Assembly: GCA_019309945.1 (NCBI GenBank)
Contig: JAFDFH010000171.1
Span: forward strand, 1-5,950
Direction of reading: 5' to 3'
Source: Deltaproteobacteria bacterium
Lineage (GTDB): Bacteria > Desulfobacterota > Desulfobacteria > Desulfobacterales > JAFDFH01
DNA length: 5,950 bases
The stretch's first letter is position 1. Each line of letters starts with the position of its first letter. Of the stretch, positions 5,915-5,950 are shown piece by piece. The notes under the pieces are model-generated. The model was not told the origin of the DNA. It did no database searches and saw only the letters and a program-made list of their open reading frames with translations. Both the position numbers and the translations under genes were made by a program.

Positions 5915-5950
5915 TTTCAACGCATAGTTATGGTTGCTTTTAAACCGGTC

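Noticed and set aside
1..5950. CRISPR arrays, tRNA or rRNA genes, toxin-antitoxin or defence genes
   Set aside because: I saw no regularly spaced repeats, no cloverleaf or rRNA-like sequence, and no protein motifs of such systems.

Overview
The window looks like chromosomal DNA of a Gram-negative anaerobe, most plausibly a Desulfobacterota-type bacterium. That assignment is an inference from protein style and from the intergenic repeats; no rRNA or other taxonomic marker is present. Gram-negative is suggested by the soluble, non-lipoprotein binding protein with an ordinary signal peptide. All four plus-strand genes and the one minus-strand gene appear intact.

Layout: positions 1-273 hold a ~278-bp non-coding repeat element that lacks only its first ~5 bases at the window edge. 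Next, on the plus strand, comes a radical SAM enzyme of the biotin synthase (BioB)-like branch (309-1310). A 217-bp spacer follows, carrying an imperfect inverted repeat (1415-1484). Then comes a tight three-gene ABC importer cassette of the nitrate/sulfonate/taurine (TauT/NitT) type: binding protein (1528-2481), permease (about 2482-3291) and ATPase (3288-4082). A class II fumarase, fumC, converges from the minus strand (4119-5534). Upstream of fumC is an AT-rich stretch with a candidate promoter and a perfect spaced palindrome. A second copy of the repeat element follows in the same orientation (5636-5906).

The clearest structural result concerns the element. The complete copy at 5636-5906 has perfect 12-bp terminal inverted repeats beginning GTAAC, about 70 bp of imperfect subterminal complementarity, and an exact 8-bp flanking direct repeat (GGATTTTC). 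It has no transposase. It is therefore a MITE-like non-autonomous transposon. GTAA ends with an 8-bp duplication match what is known of the IS66 family. The other copy ends only 36 bp before the preferred start of the radical SAM gene, so it separates that gene from whatever lay upstream.

Functionally, the binding protein, permease and ATPase form a complete ATP-driven importer, but its substrate cannot be read from the sequence. The radical SAM protein keeps the CX3CX2C cluster motif and the overall BioB-like plan. It lacks several hallmark BioB residues and is unlikely to be a true biotin synthase. A link between this enzyme and the importer (import of a precursor, or uptake of the enzyme's product) is possible but rests only on adjacency. 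FumC is a housekeeping TCA-cycle enzyme and probably unrelated to the importer.
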